DNA of 45,074 nucleotides from Candidatus Nitrosopumilus sp. Lineage in GTDB: Archaea > Thermoproteota > Nitrososphaeria > Nitrososphaerales > Nitrosopumilaceae. Below are positions 16,046 to 24,178 of the stretch, one piece after another. Under the pieces are notes generated by a model, which was not told where the DNA came from, did not search any database, and worked only from the letters and a program-made list of their open reading frames with translations. The stretch is taken from positions 1-45,074 of the forward strand of contig JAANXA010000004.1 of the NCBI GenBank assembly GCA_018263505.1. The letters run 5' to 3'. The first letter of the stretch is position 1, and the number at the start of each line of letters is the position of its first letter. Position numbers and translations under genes: made by a program.

Positions 16046-16498
16046 ATGGCAAAGGTATACGATGTACCAGCAGACGTATTGATTGGAAGACTCGCAGAGA
16101 TCCTAAAAAGTGAAGATATTCCTGCACCTTCTTGGACTCCGTTTGTAAAAACTGGTGCTCATGCAGACAAACCTCCACAAGATAGAGAATGGTGGCATAC
16201 TCGATGTGCATCAATTATGAGAAAAATTTACCTTCATGGCCCAATTGGAATTAATGAATTAAGAAAAGATTATGGCGGTGGTAAACCATCTGGATATGGT
16301 GCTGCACATCACAAGTCTGCAGGTGGTGCAATTATTAGAAATGCAATTCAAGGGTTAGAAAAACTTGGATATGTAGAAAAAGTAGAGAAAAAAGGCAGAC
16401 TTGTTTCAAAACAAGGAATGCAAAAACTTGATAGATTAGCAACAGAAATTCTTAAAGAACTAATTGTTGAAAATCCTCAACTCAAAGTATACCGTTAG
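16046..16498 (+). CDS. rps19e: 30S ribosomal protein S19e
   Basis: S19e is an archaeal/eukaryotic small-subunit protein. The sequence shows the usual YDVPADVLIGRLAEILK start, the PSWTPFVKTG segment, DREWWHTRCASIMRKIYLHG and the winged-helix C-terminal part with the basic GGGKPSGYG loop. The 150 residues match the family. It is followed after 7 bp by the PDCD5-family gene, a common archaeal pairing. Confidence 0.97.
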   Translation: MAKVYDVPADVLIGRLAEILKSEDIPAPSWTPFVKTGAHADKPPQDREWWHTRCASIMRKIYLHGPIGINELRKDYGGGKPSGYGAAHHKSAGGAIIRNAIQGLEKLGYVEKVEKKGRLVSKQGMQKLDRLATEILKELIVENPQLKVYR

Positions 16499-16505
16499 AT
16501 GAACA

Positions 16506-16802
16506 ATGAGCTTTCCAGAAGATGATCAATTCTCTTTAGATGCAAATCAACCTAATCCTCAACAAAATGAACAAGCAGCACAAAAAGAACAGATTCTAAA
16601 ACAAATTCTTACACCTGATGCTAGAATGAGATTAAATAATATCAAAATGGTAAAACAAGAATTATCAGATCTTGTAGAACAATATCTTATTGGAATGGCA
16701 ACTCAAGGAAAAATCCCTGGTCAAATCAATGATGCACAATTAAAGCAAATTTTACTCTCAATTCAACAACCAAAACGAGATTTTAAGATAAATCGAGTTT
16801 AA
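16506..16802 (+). CDS. PDCD5-family DNA-binding protein, 98 aa
   Basis: The archaeal PDCD5/TFAR19 family consists of small helical proteins thought to bind DNA or assist translation. The conserved core here is QILTPDARMRLNNIKMVKQE followed by VEQYLIGMATQGKI and a helix ending in a basic tail. The first 30 residues are low-complexity and rich in Asn/Gln. It starts 7 bp after rps19e and is probably in its operon. The molecular role is not settled for the family. Confidence 0.93.
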   Translation: MSFPEDDQFSLDANQPNPQQNEQAAQKEQILKQILTPDARMRLNNIKMVKQELSDLVEQYLIGMATQGKIPGQINDAQLKQILLSIQQPKRDFKINRV

Positions 16803-16843
16803 TTCAGTAAAAATATAATTATGGGAATAAATTTGGTTAAGTT

Positions 16844-17923
16844 ATGAAAGCCGTTGTATATAATGAATACGCACCAGATGATAATTTTGCTAAAATCCTT
16901 AAAGTCCAGGATATAGATGAACCAAAACCAAAAGCAGATGAAGTTGTTTTTAAAGTAAAATCTGCAGCCCTAAATTATAATGATATTTGGGGAATGCGAG
17001 GAAATCCAGTTCCAGTTCCGTTACCACATGTTTCAGGTTCTGATGCTGCAGGAGATGTAATCGCAGTTGGAGATGACGTTAAAAATATCAAAGTTGGAGA
17101 TAGAGTAGTTTCTCACTCTAACATGTCATGCAGAGTTTGTAAAGCATGTACTGACGGACGAGAATTTGATTGTGTTAAAAGAACAATTTGGGGATTTCAA
17201 ACTGGTCCAACATGGGGTGCATTCCAAGAAGTAACTCATCTTCCAGAAGTTAACGTTTCAAAAATTCCAGAAGGTGTATCCTATGATGAGGCAGCAGCAG
17301 CATCAATGACAATCTTGACATCCTGGCACATGTTAGTTGGAAGAGCCAAAATTACTCCTGGACAAACTGTGTTAATCATGGGTGGAGGTTCAGGTGTTGG
17401 TAGTTTTGGAATTCAAATTGCAAAATTATACAACTGTGATGTTATTGCAACAGCCAGTCCTGACAAACTTGATAAATGTCTTGAACTTGGAGCAGACTTT
17501 GCAGTAGATCATAGAAAAGATGATTGGCATAAAGAAGTTAGAGCAATCGCTAAAGAATTAGCAAAGAAGAAAGGTGAAGCACCTGGAATTGATCTCTCAT
17601 TTGATCACATTGGTGAGACTCACTGGAATAAACAATTACAGTTGTTAAAGTATGGTGCAACACTTGTTTCATGTGGAGCAACTACAGGTTACAATGCACA
17701 AACTGATCTTAGACATGTGTTCTTTAAAGGAACTAACATCTTAGGTTCAACACAAGGAACTAAGGCTGAACTTGATCAAGCCCTATATTGGATGGGTCAA
17801 GGCAAAATTAAAGCTGCTATTGATTCAACATACACATTTGAACAAGCAGCAGAGGCACACACAAAGATGTTAACCGGAAAAGGCATGTTTGGCAAAATCT
17901 TAATGAAGCCTGAAGGCGCTTAG
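16844..17923 (+). CDS. Zinc-type MDR oxidoreductase (alcohol dehydrogenase / enoyl reductase family), 359 aa
   Basis: The N-terminal GroES-like domain has a structural zinc site (Cys96, 99, 102, 110 in the segment CRVCKACTDGREFDC). The catalytic-zinc cysteine of true alcohol dehydrogenases is replaced by the NYNDIWG segment, as in quinone or enoyl-CoA reductases. The Rossmann nucleotide loop is GGGSGVGSFG (residues 180-189). It is followed after 7 bp by a CitE-like lyase, so it may act on CoA esters; an acryloyl- or crotonyl-CoA reductase role is a plausible inference, not shown. The substrate remains open. Confidence 0.88.
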   Translation: MKAVVYNEYAPDDNFAKILKVQDIDEPKPKADEVVFKVKSAALNYNDIWGMRGNPVPVPLPHVSGSDAAGDVIAVGDDVKNIKVGDRVVSHSNMSCRVCKACTDGREFDCVKRTIWGFQTGPTWGAFQEVTHLPEVNVSKIPEGVSYDEAAAASMTILTSWHMLVGRAKITPGQTVLIMGGGSGVGSFGIQIAKLYNCDVIATASPDKLDKCLELGADFAVDHRKDDWHKEVRAIAKELAKKKGEAPGIDLSFDHIGETHWNKQLQLLKYGATLVSCGATTGYNAQTDLRHVFFKGTNILGSTQGTKAELDQALYWMGQGKIKAAIDSTYTFEQAAEAHTKMLTGKGMFGKILMKPEGA

Positions 17924-17930
17924 TCATTTA

Positions 17931-18785
17931 ATGACTCAGCTCTTCCGTAGCCTTATTTTTGTACCTGGAAATAATCTGAGATTTCTTGAAAAGGCAAAGA
18001 AGATTCAAGCTGATATTGTTTGTTTTGATTTAGAAGATTCTGTTCCAGATGATGAAAAATCTAAAGCAAGAAAATTAATAAAATCTGCATTAAAGTTGCG
18101 TAAACAATTCAAATCATCTATTTTTGTTCGTACAAATTCCCCAACATCTGGAAAAATTCCATCTGATCTTAAAGAAATTATTCAAGATGGGATTGATGGC
18201 ATTGTAATTCCTAAAGTGAATAATGTAAAAGAAATGAAAAAAATCGAAAAACTAATTTCCAGATTAGAAAAATTAAAAAAACTCAAACCAATTCAAATTA
18301 TTCCTTCTATTGAATCTGCAGAAGGAGTAGTGAACACTTTTAGTATTGCATCTTTTGGAAAAAGAGTTCCTGCAGTAGTATTTGGTGTATTTGATTTGTT
18401 AAATGATATTGGAGTTGAATACACAAAAGAATCTGAAGGTGAAAAATATTCTCGAGGTAAAATTCCTGTAGATGCACACGCTGCAGGTATTGTTGCTATA
18501 GATGCAATTTGGCAAGATCTTAAAGACTCAAAAGGATTTCAAAAGGATTGTAAATTTGGTAAAAGTCTTGGTTATTCTGGAAAAAGTATCATTCATCCAG
18601 ATCAAATTAAAACCGTCCATAAACTATTTCATCCAAACAAAAGTGAAATTAATTGGGCTCAAAAAGTATGTAAAATTTATTCTGAATCTACAAAAAAAGG
18701 AAAAGGTGCTACAACAATAGATGGAAAAATGATTGATGAAGTACATTTCAAACAAGCTAAAGCACTTTTAGAATTAGTAGGATAA
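17931..18785 (+). CDS. HpcH/HpaI aldolase, citrate lyase beta-like (CoA-ester lyase), 284 aa
   Basis: The family cleaves or forms beta-hydroxyacyl-CoA thioesters such as malyl-CoA or citramalyl-CoA. Diagnostic segments are RSLIFVPGNN, FDLEDSVPD, VFVRTNSP and IPSIESAEGV, whose Glu binds Mg2+ with the Asp in VFGVFDLLND. The length is usual for the CitE-like branch. It sits 7 bp after the MDR oxidoreductase, likely in one transcript. No citrate lyase alpha or gamma subunits are present, so a citrate lyase role is unlikely. Confidence 0.9.
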   Translation: MTQLFRSLIFVPGNNLRFLEKAKKIQADIVCFDLEDSVPDDEKSKARKLIKSALKLRKQFKSSIFVRTNSPTSGKIPSDLKEIIQDGIDGIVIPKVNNVKEMKKIEKLISRLEKLKKLKPIQIIPSIESAEGVVNTFSIASFGKRVPAVVFGVFDLLNDIGVEYTKESEGEKYSRGKIPVDAHAAGIVAIDAIWQDLKDSKGFQKDCKFGKSLGYSGKSIIHPDQIKTVHKLFHPNKSEINWAQKVCKIYSESTKKGKGATTIDGKMIDEVHFKQAKALLELVG

Positions 18786-18891
18786 TTGCCTTAATTTGGA
18801 AAATACAATTAATGAATTAACATATAATTGTAGAAAAATTATTGAACTTGACTTTACAAATTTGATTAGAAAATATTTTCATAAAAATCAT

Positions 18892-18897
18892 TTTATA
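18892..18897 (+). promoter_or_regulatory. TATA box of ribE
   Basis: TTTATA is centred about 26 bp before the ATG at 18921, which favours ATG over the adjacent TTG at 18918. Confidence 0.6.
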
Positions 18898-18920
18898 GCT
18901 ATAATTTTCAGTTTTCTTTG

Positions 18921-19505
18921 ATGTTTACTGGAATTGTAGAGGGTATAGGTAAAGTAGAAAAAATTTCTAAAAATACAAAAAATAGAAGTGCAATTCAAAT
19001 GACTGTGAATTTGGGTAAACATGCAAAAGGACTAAAGATTGGTCAGAGTGTTGCTCTCAATGGTGTGTGTTTAACTGCAACAAAACTATCAAAATCAAAT
19101 TGTATTTTTGAAATGATTGACGAAACTACAAAAAAAACTGATTTGGGAAATCTAAAAGTTGGTGGAATTGTAAATATTGAAAGAAGCTTAAAAGCTGGAG
19201 ATCGATTAGAGGGTCATTTTGTTTTAGGCCATGTTGATGGTGTGGGAATTATTAAAAAAATTCTAAAAAAACCCAAAGAAGTTCAAGTTTGGTTTGAAGT
19301 TCCAAAAAAACTTTCAAAATATGTTGTTAAGAAAGGTTCTATAGCTATGGATGGTATTAGTTTGACTGTTGTTGATATCAAAAAAAATCTTGCATCTGTT
19401 TCATTAATTCCTCACACCATTGAAGTAACAAGTTTTCACACAAAAAAGGTCGGCGATAAAATAAATATCGAAACCGATATTCTTGGAAAATATATTTTAA
19501 AATAA
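18921..19505 (+). CDS. ribE: Riboflavin synthase, bacterial-type (trimeric, two-barrel)
   Basis: The enzyme dismutates two 6,7-dimethyl-8-ribityllumazines into riboflavin. It begins with the invariant MFTGIVEGIG and shows the internal duplication of the family: VALNGVCLT in the first barrel and GSIAMDGISLTVV in the second, with the GHFVLGHVDGVG joint. The 194 residues are typical of the bacterial alpha-chain type. Many archaea instead use a lumazine-synthase-like riboflavin synthase, so this is a non-archaeal form, presumably gained by transfer. It heads the riboflavin cluster and has its own TATA box. Confidence 0.95.
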   Translation: MFTGIVEGIGKVEKISKNTKNRSAIQMTVNLGKHAKGLKIGQSVALNGVCLTATKLSKSNCIFEMIDETTKKTDLGNLKVGGIVNIERSLKAGDRLEGHFVLGHVDGVGIIKKILKKPKEVQVWFEVPKKLSKYVVKKGSIAMDGISLTVVDIKKNLASVSLIPHTIEVTSFHTKKVGDKINIETDILGKYILK

Positions 19506-19512
19506 TACTTTG

Positions 19513-19539
19513 ATTACCAATAAAATGGTAATTACCAAT
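19513..19539. promoter_or_regulatory. Candidate operator upstream of ribB (TGGTAATTACCA)
   Basis: ATTACCA at 19513-19519 pairs with TGGTAAT at 19526-19532, and TGGTAATTACCA at 19526-19537 is itself a perfect 12-bp palindrome. The three half-sites lie 12-40 bp upstream of the ribB TATA box. A riboflavin-responsive regulator such as RbkR is conceivable but unproven. They also follow the ribE stop codon, so an RNA hairpin is the alternative. Confidence 0.45.
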
Positions 19540-19551
19540 TTTTAAGTAAAC

Positions 19552-19557
19552 TTTATA
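19552..19557 (+). promoter_or_regulatory. TATA box of ribB
   Basis: TTTATA is centred 27 bp before the ATG at 19582. The earlier in-frame TTG at 19564 would lie upstream of the predicted transcription start. Confidence 0.6.
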
Positions 19558-19581
19558 GTTAGTTTGAAGGATTTTTTTAAT

Positions 19582-20247
19582 ATGTCATTAGAATCTGCAT
19601 TAGAATCTCTAAAACGAGGTGAATTTGTTTTGTTGTTTGATTCTGCTGGCCGTGAAAATGAAATTGATATGGTTGTTGCTGCTGAATTCATTACTCCTGA
19701 ACACATTGCAAGAATGCGTCAACATGCAGGTGGTCTGTTATGTATGGCATTAGATCATAATTTTGCTACCTCACTTGAACTAAAATACATGCATGAAATT
19801 CTTTCTGATTCTCCAATTTCAAATAAAGAAATGATAATGGGATTGGCACCATATGGTGATCATCCAACTTTTTCTTTATCTATTAATCATTATCAAACGT
19901 ATACTGGAATTACTGATAAAGATAGGGCATTGACAATTAAAGAAATGGCAAATATCTATCAAGTAGAAAATAAACAGAAAAAATTTGCATCATATTTTAA
20001 AACACCTGGACATGTTCCTTTACTAATTTCTTCTAAAGGACTGTTATCTACACGACAAGGTCATACTGAAATGTCTATTTATCTAACCCAAATTGCAGGT
20101 TTAATCCCTATTACTGCCATTTGTGAAATGATGGATGCTGAAACATATTCTGCATTATCTGTTGAAAAAGCAGAAAAATTCGCAAAACAAAATGGAATCC
20201 CATTAATTGATGGAAAAGAACTATTAGAATACGCAAAGGTGCATTAA
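19582..20247 (+). CDS. ribB: 3,4-dihydroxy-2-butanone 4-phosphate synthase
   Basis: RibB converts ribulose 5-phosphate to the four-carbon unit used by lumazine synthase. Motifs are DSAGRENEIDMV (acidic metal/substrate loop), ARMRQHAGGLLCMAL and TRQGHTEMS near the C-terminus. No GTP cyclohydrolase II domain is fused. The ATG at 19582 (MSLESALESL) is chosen over TTG 19564 because of the TATA box. It is followed after 2 bp by ribH. Confidence 0.95.
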   Translation: MSLESALESLKRGEFVLLFDSAGRENEIDMVVAAEFITPEHIARMRQHAGGLLCMALDHNFATSLELKYMHEILSDSPISNKEMIMGLAPYGDHPTFSLSINHYQTYTGITDKDRALTIKEMANIYQVENKQKKFASYFKTPGHVPLLISSKGLLSTRQGHTEMSIYLTQIAGLIPITAICEMMDAETYSALSVEKAEKFAKQNGIPLIDGKELLEYAKVH

Positions 20248-20249
20248 TT

Positions 20250-20666
20250 ATGAATATAGCAATAGTAGTTTCAGAATTCAATGAAGATGTGACATCTAGA
20301 ATGCTTTCAGTAGCACAAGAAAAAGCTGAATCTATGAAATTAAAAATAACTCATACTAGTAAAGTGTCAGGTTCTTATGATATGCCTGTAATTGTAGATA
20401 CTTTATTGAAGAAGAATGATGTTGACGGAATTGTTACTTTGGGTGCAATAATTACTGGACAAACCAAACATGATGAGATAATAGCACATGCTACTGCAAA
20501 ATCACTAACTGAATTATCAATAAAATACCAAAAACCTGTTTCTTTAGGCATAATTGGACCTGCTTTACAAGAAAAACATGCCCACGCAAGAATAAGACCT
20601 GTTTCTGAACGTGCAGTTGAAGCTGCAAAAAGAATTTTTGATGAACTCAAACGGATAAAACAATGA
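20250..20666 (+). CDS. ribH: 6,7-dimethyl-8-ribityllumazine synthase
   Basis: RibH joins the RibB product with the ribitylaminopyrimidine to make lumazine. The sequence has the N-terminal VVSEFNEDVT phosphate/ring-binding strand, SGSYDMPV, the GAIITGQTKHDEI loop with the catalytic histidine, and the C-terminal VEAAKRI helix. The 138 residues fit the compact archaeal form. It overlaps the downstream GTP cyclohydrolase III gene by 4 bp (ATGA). Confidence 0.93.
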   Translation: MNIAIVVSEFNEDVTSRMLSVAQEKAESMKLKITHTSKVSGSYDMPVIVDTLLKKNDVDGIVTLGAIITGQTKHDEIIAHATAKSLTELSIKYQKPVSLGIIGPALQEKHAHARIRPVSERAVEAAKRIFDELKRIKQ

Positions 20667-21409
20667 TTCAACTTAGTATTTTAAAAATCAGTGAATATGG
20701 TCCATGGACTTTAACTCTTGGTAGTGATAGAGAACATGAACTTCAAATGCTTCAGTCATCTCTTTACAAGGAATTACAAAAACTTTTTTCAGAAAAAAAT
20801 TGTCTTGTATTTCTTAATCGGGCTGATGAATTTTTTGTTGTTTCAAATGGACTTTCTCTAGATGATCATATACAAATTCAAAAAACACTTGAAAAATCTT
20901 TTGAAATTAGATTAACAATTTCAATTGGTTATTCAAAATCACCATTTGAAGCAAATTTGAAAGCATATGAAGGAAAGAAAAATGAAATAATTTTAAATGA
21001 AGAATATCGAATTTTTGGTTTTATTAATGATGAATCAAATTCACATGTTTCTATAATGCATTTAGATGTAGATGATCTTAGTTCTAAAAGAAAAACTGAT
21101 TCACCATATGAAATTTCATCAACAATTTTTGAATTATATTCAAAAATGTCAAAATTCTTTTTGACAAAAAATTCACTCACTTTTTTTATGGGAGGTGATA
21201 ATTTTATGGTTGTTGCAAGTGATGATGCAAAATCCTCTGTACAAAATTTTATTGATATGATAAAAAATGACGATGAAATTTCTTTGAATTGTGGAATTGG
21301 AAATTCTCATACATCTAGAGAAGCTGTTAAACTAGCTACAAAATCCCTTGATACAATAAGAGAAATTAGAGATTCGGGAAAAGAAAAACCTGATGTTTAT
21401 GAACTATAA
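20663..21409 (+). CDS. arfA: GTP cyclohydrolase III (ArfA)
   Basis: ArfA opens the GTP imidazole ring to give the formylaminopyrimidine (FAPy) nucleotide, the first step of archaeal riboflavin/F420 synthesis. The two halves are related (MIQLSILKISEYGPW and VSIMHLDVDDLSS), each like a nucleotide-cyclase fold. Metal ligands are likely the aspartates in LDVDD, with GGDNFMV in the second half. The 248 residues are typical. It overlaps the upstream gene by 4 bp and the next by 1 bp (TAATG). Confidence 0.92.
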   Translation: MIQLSILKISEYGPWTLTLGSDREHELQMLQSSLYKELQKLFSEKNCLVFLNRADEFFVVSNGLSLDDHIQIQKTLEKSFEIRLTISIGYSKSPFEANLKAYEGKKNEIILNEEYRIFGFINDESNSHVSIMHLDVDDLSSKRKTDSPYEISSTIFELYSKMSKFFLTKNSLTFFMGGDNFMVVASDDAKSSVQNFIDMIKNDDEISLNCGIGNSHTSREAVKLATKSLDTIREIRDSGKEKPDVYEL

Positions 21410-22599
21410 TGTTAATTAAAAATATCAGTGCATTATTAGGAGATGAATTAAATTTTGTTTCAAATACTAATATCCAAATTCAAAATAATAAATTCAAAAG
21501 AATTCAACCAAAAATAAAACCTAGTGGAAAAGAAGAACACTTTGATTGTGAGGGACTTTTAATGATTCCTGGATTTGTTAATGCTCATACTCACATTGGT
21601 GATTCAATTGGAAAAGATATCACATTGAATAGCTCAGTTGACAAAAAAATTCACCCTGTATTTGGAGCAAAATCAAAAATTCTAAAAAATACATCTAAAG
21701 CAAATTTGACTAGTTTTATGAAAAATTCATGTTATTCAATGATTAGAAAAGGAATTACTACTTTTGTAGATTTTAGAGAAGGAGGATTAGATGGTGTAAT
21801 TTTATTGAAAAAAGTATTATCTGAAACTCCCATTCGTTCAATAATTCTTGGAAGAATTGAATTTTATCAAGATGTAGTGCAAATTAAGAAAAATAATCGC
21901 TTTCCTGGAGAAAAAATTGATGAATTTAACGAACTAATCAAAAAATGTGATGGAATTGGAGTGAGCGGTGCTAATGAGAATAGTACATCAGTTCTAAATT
22001 ATTATTCTAAAATAACAAAACTTAGAGCAATTCATTCTTCTGAAACCAAACAAAGTGTTTCAAGATCAAAAAAAAATACTGGCATTTCTGAAACAATAAG
22101 AGCATTATCTCTAAAACCTCATTTTTTGGTTCATATGACACATGCATCAAAAAGTGATCTTCATTCAGCGGCAAAAAAAATTAGAGGAATTGTTATTTGT
22201 CCAAGAGCTAATTCTTCATTAGCTGAAGGAATTCCTGATATTGAATTTATGCAAAAAGCAGGATGTACACTAGCTTTAGGCACAGATAATGTTATGATTA
22301 ATTCACCTGATATGTTTAGAGAAATGGATTTTTTATGGAAAGCAACTATGGGAATTCATAAAAAAAGAATCAATCCAAAAGACATTCTTAAAATGGCTAC
22401 TGTAAACGGTGGGAAAATTTTGAAAAAAAATATTGGAGTTATTGGAAATGGAAAAATTGCAGATTGTATTTTTCTTGATAAACATTCTTTAGATCTAGAA
22501 CCTATGCATGATCCTTATGCATCAATTGTTCATAGAGCATCAGAATCTACAATTAAAGCTGTAATGATTGGAGGTAAAATTGTTCATGGAAAAATCTAG
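21409..22599 (+). CDS. Amidohydrolase/deaminase-family protein in the riboflavin operon, 396 aa
   Basis: This is a metal-dependent amidohydrolase of the cytosine/SAH-deaminase-like branch. Metal and catalytic residues are all visible: His60 and His62 (NAHTH), His209 and Glu212 (AIHSSE), His242 or His245 (LVHMTHAS) and Asp293 (GTDN). It lies exactly between arfA and arfC with a 1-bp overlap upstream and 14 bp downstream, so it is co-translated with them. Archaeal riboflavin synthesis needs a formyl hydrolase (ArfB in methanogens) and a pyrimidine deaminase; no creatininase-type ArfB or RibD deaminase domain is nearby. This protein is a strong candidate for one of these steps. The deaminase residue set slightly favours the deaminase. 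Confidence 0.85.
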   Translation: MLIKNISALLGDELNFVSNTNIQIQNNKFKRIQPKIKPSGKEEHFDCEGLLMIPGFVNAHTHIGDSIGKDITLNSSVDKKIHPVFGAKSKILKNTSKANLTSFMKNSCYSMIRKGITTFVDFREGGLDGVILLKKVLSETPIRSIILGRIEFYQDVVQIKKNNRFPGEKIDEFNELIKKCDGIGVSGANENSTSVLNYYSKITKLRAIHSSETKQSVSRSKKNTGISETIRALSLKPHFLVHMTHASKSDLHSAAKKIRGIVICPRANSSLAEGIPDIEFMQKAGCTLALGTDNVMINSPDMFREMDFLWKATMGIHKKRINPKDILKMATVNGGKILKKNIGVIGNGKIADCIFLDKHSLDLEPMHDPYASIVHRASESTIKAVMIGGKIVHGKI

Positions 22600-23242
22600 A
22601 CCTCATGTAATTCTTAGTGCAGCTACATCTATTGATGGAAAAATTGCTACACGAACTGGAGATTCAAAATTTTCTTCAAAACAAGATATTTTTAGACTTC
22701 ATAAATTACGTTCAAATGTAGATGCTATTCTAATTGGTAAGAATACTGTTTTAATAGATGATCCATTATTGACCGTACGTTTTACTAATGGCAAAAATCC
22801 AATTAGGATCATTTTAGATTCTAAAGGCTCTTTATCTGAAAAATCAAAAATTTTACAAACATGTAATGAGACAAAAACCATTATTGCTGTATCAAAAAAA
22901 ATTACAAAATCAAATTTAAAAAAACTCCATAAATTTCCTGTAGAAATTATTACTGTAGGAGAAAATCGTGTAAATCTTAAATTACTTTTAAAAAAACTTT
23001 TTCAGAAAAAAATTAAAACTATTCTTATTGAAGGTGGTGGAACAACAAATTGGGATTTCATTAAATATGATCTTTTTGATGAATTGATTATCACTTTATC
23101 TCCTTTTTTAATTGGGGGAAATAATTCTGTATCATTTATTGAAGGTGATGGATTCTCAAAACTTTCTAAATCTCCCAATCTTCGATTAAAATCAACTAAA
23201 AGGCTCAAAAATCACCTTGTTTTACATTATGAAAAACTGTAA
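22586..23242 (+). CDS. arfC: Ribosylamino-pyrimidinone reductase (ArfC / RibD reductase domain)
   Basis: The enzyme reduces the ribose of the diaminopyrimidine phosphate with NADPH. Signature segments are RPHVILSAATSIDGKIAT, the LRSNVDAILIGKNTVLIDDPLLT stretch (22713-22781) and LIEGGGTTNWDF, all typical of the dihydrofolate-reductase-like RibD/ArfC fold. No deaminase domain is fused. ATG 22586 is chosen over TTG 22568 because GGAGGTA at 22570-22576 is spaced correctly before it. The start overlaps the amidohydrolase gene by 14 bp. Confidence 0.93.
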   Translation: MEKSRPHVILSAATSIDGKIATRTGDSKFSSKQDIFRLHKLRSNVDAILIGKNTVLIDDPLLTVRFTNGKNPIRIILDSKGSLSEKSKILQTCNETKTIIAVSKKITKSNLKKLHKFPVEIITVGENRVNLKLLLKKLFQKKIKTILIEGGGTTNWDFIKYDLFDELIITLSPFLIGGNNSVSFIEGDGFSKLSKSPNLRLKSTKRLKNHLVLHYEKL

Positions 23243-23278
23243 GTTCTTATACTTTATTTAAAACAAAATTACAAGAAA

Positions 23279-23515
23279 TTGGCAATTAAAAAGAAAACTA
23301 CAACAAAAAGTAAGGTTACAAAGAAAAAGGCTGCACCAAAAAAGAAAACTACTAAATCAAAAACCAAAAAACCTGCATTTGGTGGATATGCAATTAATTT
23401 TGCAGGTCGTCAAGAAACTGTGGAACAAGTATTTGGTAAAAAACCAATTGCACCAAGTGAAATGACTAAAAAGATTTGGGCTTTTGTTAAATCAAAAAGT
23501 CTTTCTAATCGTTAA
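23279..23515 (+). CDS. Small basic protein with lysine-rich tail, SWIB-like C-terminus, 78 aa
   Basis: It starts with TTG. The first 35 residues are almost only Lys, Thr, Ala and Pro (KKKTTTKSKVTKKKAAPKKK), like a histone tail. The remainder contains GGYAINFAGRQETVEQVFG and PIAPSEMTKKIWAFVKSKSL, which faintly resembles the end of a SWIB/MDM2 domain. It is probably a nucleic-acid-associated protein, with no firm family. It follows arfC by 36 bp. Confidence 0.7.
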   Translation: MAIKKKTTTKSKVTKKKAAPKKKTTKSKTKKPAFGGYAINFAGRQETVEQVFGKKPIAPSEMTKKIWAFVKSKSLSNR

Positions 23516-23523
23516 ACTTACTT

Positions 23524-23543
23524 GTTAACGAAAAATCGTTAAC
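23524..23543. terminator. Hairpin after the basic protein gene
   Basis: GTTAACG, AAAAAT, CGTTAAC form perfect 7-bp arms and a 6-base loop 8 bp after the stop codon at 23515, followed by T-rich sequence. Terminator or operator for the hemerythrin gene are both possible. Confidence 0.4.
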
Positions 23544-23618
23544 TAATTTCTATCTTTTAATTATTCTTCTTAAAAAAATAAACAAGATATAGATATTGGA
23601 TATTTTTTTAAATTAATT

Positions 23619-24176
23619 ATGTCTACAATCTCATTAAGACGTGATCATGATCTTATTGAAAAAGTAATCAAATCTATGGAAGCTACAATTCAACTATTAA
23701 CTGATGGAAAACAAATACCAGAATCAATATTACTTCCAGTGATTGATTTTACTAAAAATTTTACAGATGTATGTCATCATAGTAAAGAAGAAAAATCATT
23801 GTTTCCTGCATTAGAAAAAGCTGGTTTGCCAAGTAATATGGGCCCTGTTGCAATGATGTTAATGGATCATGAACGTTCTAGAGAAATTGGTACTCAAATG
23901 GAAGAATCAGCAAAAGAATATCTTTCATCCGGTGATTCTACAAAATTGGTTAGTGACATGCAATTGTATGTTGATCATATAACTGAACATTTGTGGAAAG
24001 AAAACAACAAATTGTTCATGATGGCTGAAGCAAGATTACAATATGTTTCAGAACAAGTTGACAAAGAACTTACTGAAATAGAAATATCAAAACTTAATGA
24101 TTTAGGAAAATCTAGAGAGCATTATGAACAATTAGCTGAAAGTCTTTCTAAAGATGTGTCTCAAGAAGGAAATTAA
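23619..24176 (+). CDS. Hemerythrin-like HHE-domain protein, 185 aa
   Basis: A four-helix bundle with likely di-iron ligands: His10 (RRDHDLIE), His53/His54 and Glu58 (CHHSKEEKS), His84 (LMDHERSRE), and His120/His124 with Glu128 (DHITEHLWKE). Such proteins bind O2, NO or iron, or sense redox state. A C-terminal extension of about 45 residues is helical and charged. It is followed after 2 bp by an acidic small protein, probably co-transcribed. The physiological ligand is unknown. Confidence 0.9.
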   Translation: MSTISLRRDHDLIEKVIKSMEATIQLLTDGKQIPESILLPVIDFTKNFTDVCHHSKEEKSLFPALEKAGLPSNMGPVAMMLMDHERSREIGTQMEESAKEYLSSGDSTKLVSDMQLYVDHITEHLWKENNKLFMMAEARLQYVSEQVDKELTEIEISKLNDLGKSREHYEQLAESLSKDVSQEGN

Positions 24177-24178
24177 AT

